7,719 nucleotides of DNA from an uncultured Lachnospiraceae bacterium. GTDB taxonomy: Bacteria; Bacillota; Clostridia; Lachnospirales; Lachnospiraceae. Below are positions 6,206 through 7,719 of the stretch, piece by piece; position 1 is the stretch's first letter, and every line of letters begins with the position of its first letter. The notes under the pieces are model-generated. The model did not search any database. It was given only the letters and a program-made list of their open reading frames with translations, and was not told the DNA's origin. The translations under genes were made by a program, and so were the position numbers. Where the stretch lies: positions 1 through 7,719 of the forward strand of contig CAJUQZ010000176.1 in assembly GCA_910588755.1 (NCBI GenBank). Direction: 5' to 3'.

Positions 6206-6234
6206 ATTATAGCAAATTACCCCGTGCAAATAAA
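6206..6234 (-). promoter_or_regulatory. Extended -10 promoter of the PBP gene
   Basis: On the minus strand TATAAT (6206-6211) is preceded by TGC, forming an extended -10 (TGnTATAAT). The -35 position (about 6229-6234, TTTATT) is poor. A weak -35 with an extended -10 is common at activator-dependent promoters. The predicted start is near 6199, about 29 nt before the ATG. Confidence 0.75.
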
Positions 6235-6246
6235 GGATTTTTTTGG

Positions 6247-6268
6247 AGAGTTTATATAGAGTTTATAT
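6247..6268. repeat. Perfect 11-bp tandem direct repeat, candidate operator
   Basis: The unit AGAGTTTATAT occurs twice head to tail (6247-6257 and 6258-6268) without mismatch. One unit is about one helical turn, the spacing used by dimers of OmpR/PhoB-type response regulators. The repeat lies at about -48 to -69 from the predicted PBP start, a classic activator position, and further upstream of the divergent IMPACT-family promoter. The repeat is directly seen; the operator role is inferred. Confidence 0.55.
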
Positions 6269-6325
6269 TCTTGCCCACAATGTTAGTTTCGTCCTGTATT
6301 TTTCATTTTATACAGGTTGGGTTTG

Positions 6326-6334
6326 TGTTATAAT
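6326..6334 (+). promoter_or_regulatory. Extended -10 promoter of the IMPACT-family gene
   Basis: TGT followed by TATAAT (6329-6334) forms an extended -10; the -35 position (6306-6311, TTTTAT) is weak. The start would be near 6341, with a short leader of about 36 nt holding the GGAGG at 6360-6364. Confidence 0.65.
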
Positions 6335-6376
6335 CAGATATAGAGCCAAATTTTGTGATGGAGGTCAGATATCGAT

Positions 6377-7027
6377 ATGGGAATGGATGAAAGCAGTCAG
6401 GAATACGAGGATTATATGCTGCTCGTAAGGGGGGCCGAGGCGCAGCTCATAGAGAAAAAGTCAAGGTTTATCGCCACGGTGCGCCCTGTTGCAGACGAGG
6501 GGGAGGCGGCAGCCTTTATAGAGGAAATGAAGAAAAAATATTATGATGCGCGGCACAACTGTTCTGCATATGTGATCGGGAGCCGGGCGCAGATTACCAG
6601 AAGCAGCGACGACGGGGAACCAAGCGGCACTGCAGGGCGCCCTATGTTGGAGGTTTTGCTGGGGAGTGAGATTCGCAATGTCGCTGCGGTGGTTACGCGA
6701 TACTTTGGCGGAACCCTACTAGGGACGGGTGGCCTTGTCAGGGCATATTCGGGCGTGCTAAAGGAAGCGCTTTTAAAGTGTGAGACTGCGCGGCAGCACT
6801 TTGGAGTCAGAATGCGGATTAGGACAGATTATAATGCAGTGGGCAGAATCCAGCATCTTCTTGCCAGCAAAGGGATCAGCATAGAGGACAGTGTCTATGC
6901 GGCAGATGTGGAAATGACGGTCATAGCACCAATTGAGGAGTACGACCGCCTGTGTAAAGAGCTTATGGAGTCCACAAACGCCCGCGCAGAGCTTGAGGAG
7001 CTAGAGCGCATGTACTATTTTATCTGA
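6377..7027 (+). CDS. IMPACT/YigZ (YvyE)-family protein
   Basis: This 216-aa cytoplasmic protein belongs to the IMPACT/YigZ family. Residues 20-130 carry the conserved domain: KKSRFIA, ARHNCSAYVIG, SDDGEPSGTAGRPML and VVTRYFGGTLLGTGGLVRAYSG. Residues 145-210 fit the ferredoxin-like C-terminal domain (DUF1949 type). Eukaryotic IMPACT regulates the eIF2-alpha kinase GCN2; the bacterial role is not settled, with nucleic-acid or ribosome-related binding proposed. Length is normal and all motifs are intact. ATG at 6377 is preceded by GGAGG at 6360-6364, with a 12-nt spacing that is a little long; the ATG two codons later (6383) would be farther still. It is divergent from the PBP gene and apparently transcribed alone. 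No T-rich terminator is seen in the 57 bp before the convergent remnant at 7085. Confidence 0.93.
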   Translation: MGMDESSQEYEDYMLLVRGAEAQLIEKKSRFIATVRPVADEGEAAAFIEEMKKKYYDARHNCSAYVIGSRAQITRSSDDGEPSGTAGRPMLEVLLGSEIRNVAAVVTRYFGGTLLGTGGLVRAYSGVLKEALLKCETARQHFGVRMRIRTDYNAVGRIQHLLASKGISIEDSVYAADVEMTVIAPIEEYDRLCKELMESTNARAELEELERMYYFI

Positions 7028-7084
7028 TCTGGCCAGAAGACAGATTGCTACGAATATATGTTCTTGACGCGCGGTGTGAGATGG

Positions 7085-7693
7085 TCAGCCTGGTTCGGAG
7101 ATGCGTGACACACCCACAAAGATCTCTGATATCTTGTACCAGGTGGGGTAGTCTACAATACCTGTGGGCGCAAGGCCAAAGATGCGCTGGAACGTGCGAA
7201 CAGCGTTCGCTGTGCCGGTTCCGTAGATGCCATCCTCGGTGATGCGCGGAATCGCGGGGTAGTTCTGTGCGATGCGGTTGAGTTGCTGCTGTATCTGCAG
7301 AACCTTCTGACCAGAAGAGCCAACTGTCAGGTCATAGCCCGGCCACGATGAGGGCACACCAGATATATACGTAGTGGAGTTAATGTACATATCATTCCCG
7401 TAATAATAACGGATGATTTCTATTGGCGTGTAGCCTTGGTCGCCCAGATATTTGCTTCCCCATTGGGAGAGTCCGTTGCAGGTGACGCGGTTTCCGTCGC
7501 AGTAGGAGGTAAAGATCGGTTGGCGCACGCCCGGGCGTGACAGGTAGTTTGAGAAGATCGAGTCCACAATGCGACTGATGTTCTCGTAAATGTTCCGGCC
7601 GCGGATCCATTTCTGGTCGTAGGCGGTCGATGACGTGATGGTAAAGTTGTAGCCCTGGTTTCTGTACCCTTTCGTATATAGTTTTGAGTAAAA
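7085..7693 (-). pseudogene. 5'-truncated SpoIID-like / peptidoglycan-binding protein
   Basis: The frame gives 202 residues with no proper start. Residues 6-110 match the C-terminal half of a SpoIID/LytB-like domain: YRNQGYNFTITSSTAYDQ, then YCDG, and GLSQWGSKYLGDQGY with IIRYYYGND, the SQxG...YYG signature. Residues 126-190 form a peptidoglycan-binding domain (type 1): LTVGSSGQKVLQIQQQLN, DGIYGTGTANAVRTFQRIFGL, and GIVDYPTWYKI. SpoIID enzymes are lytic transglycosylases; their catalytic Glu sits in a WPxE-type motif upstream of this part, so it is absent here. An in-frame TAA at 7694-7696 blocks the frame 26 nt from the window edge. The only start-like codon is a GTG at 7567 inside the domain, without a ribosome binding site. 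Either the gene is broken or cut by an insertion, or a small frameshift hides its continuation past the edge. The C-terminus ends normally. Confidence 0.8.
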
Positions 7694-7699
7694 TTAGAA

Positions 7700-7719
7700 A
7701 AGTTCTGTATAGAGAACTT
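7700..7719. repeat. 20-nt palindrome at the window end
   Basis: AAGTTCT (7700-7706) and AGAACTT (7713-7719) are perfect inverted 7-bp arms around a 6-nt centre. The palindrome ends exactly at the last base. It lies in an AT-rich stretch (7676-7719) unlike the adjoining coding region, directly beyond the point where the SpoIID-like frame is stopped. It could be the inverted end of a mobile element or an operator-like site; there is too little sequence to say. Confidence 0.5.

Noticed and set aside
7045..7242. 65-aa plus-strand open frame after the IMPACT-family gene
   Set aside because: It is antisense to the SpoIID-like/peptidoglycan-binding remnant, with no family match or ribosome binding site.
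7085..7567. Complete 160-aa protein starting at the GTG at 7567
   Set aside because: The GTG encodes a conserved internal Val (ISRIVDSIF), there is no ribosome binding site, and recognisable domain sequence continues upstream of it.
1..7719. CRISPR array, riboswitch or T-box leader
   Set aside because: No regularly spaced repeats were seen; leaders before the coding genes are short (about 30-50 nt), too short for known riboswitches or T-boxes.

Overview
The window looks like chromosome of a low-to-mid GC Gram-positive Clostridia member, most likely Lachnospiraceae. The reasons are strong AGGAGG-type ribosome binding sites, near-consensus sigma-A promoters, a CheC/FliY-type phosphatase, a class A penicillin-binding protein with a Cys-rich tail, and a SpoIID-like/peptidoglycan-binding protein of a type I recall from clostridia. 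The assignment comes from recognised protein families only; no species can be named.

Layout. (1) 1-59: tRNA-Trp (CCA), minus strand, 3' end cut by the window edge. (2) 168-389: a 73-aa unknown protein on the minus strand, divergent from (3) 564-2688, a compact plus-strand operon of an HTH (XRE-like) protein, a stand-alone CheC-type phosphatase, and a YihY/BrkB-family membrane protein. Two face-to-face sigma-A promoters, both with 17-bp spacers and nearly touching -35 boxes, drive the two sides. (4) 2702-3139: a membrane-anchored SH3b protein on the minus strand, convergent with the operon. (5) 3355-3427: tRNA-Thr (GGT) with its own promoter, an A/T-rich upstream tract and a terminator. (6) 3507-6170: a large class A PBP on the minus strand, ending in an 18-bp perfect hairpin. 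(7) 6377-7027: an IMPACT/YigZ-family protein divergent from the PBP; the shared upstream region carries a perfect 11-bp tandem repeat. (8) 7085-7693: C-terminal remnant of a SpoIID-like/peptidoglycan-binding protein, whose reading frame hits a stop near the right edge, next to a 20-nt palindrome that ends exactly at the window end.

Themes. Several genes concern the cell envelope (PBP, SH3b protein, YihY, SpoIID-like remnant). The least explained unit is the HTH-CheC-YihY operon with the divergent small ORF. It pairs a DNA-binding protein with a phosphatase that keeps both of its active-site motifs, with no chemotaxis or flagellar gene in view. The right edge is the other place worth following, because it may be the junction with a mobile element or a decayed gene.
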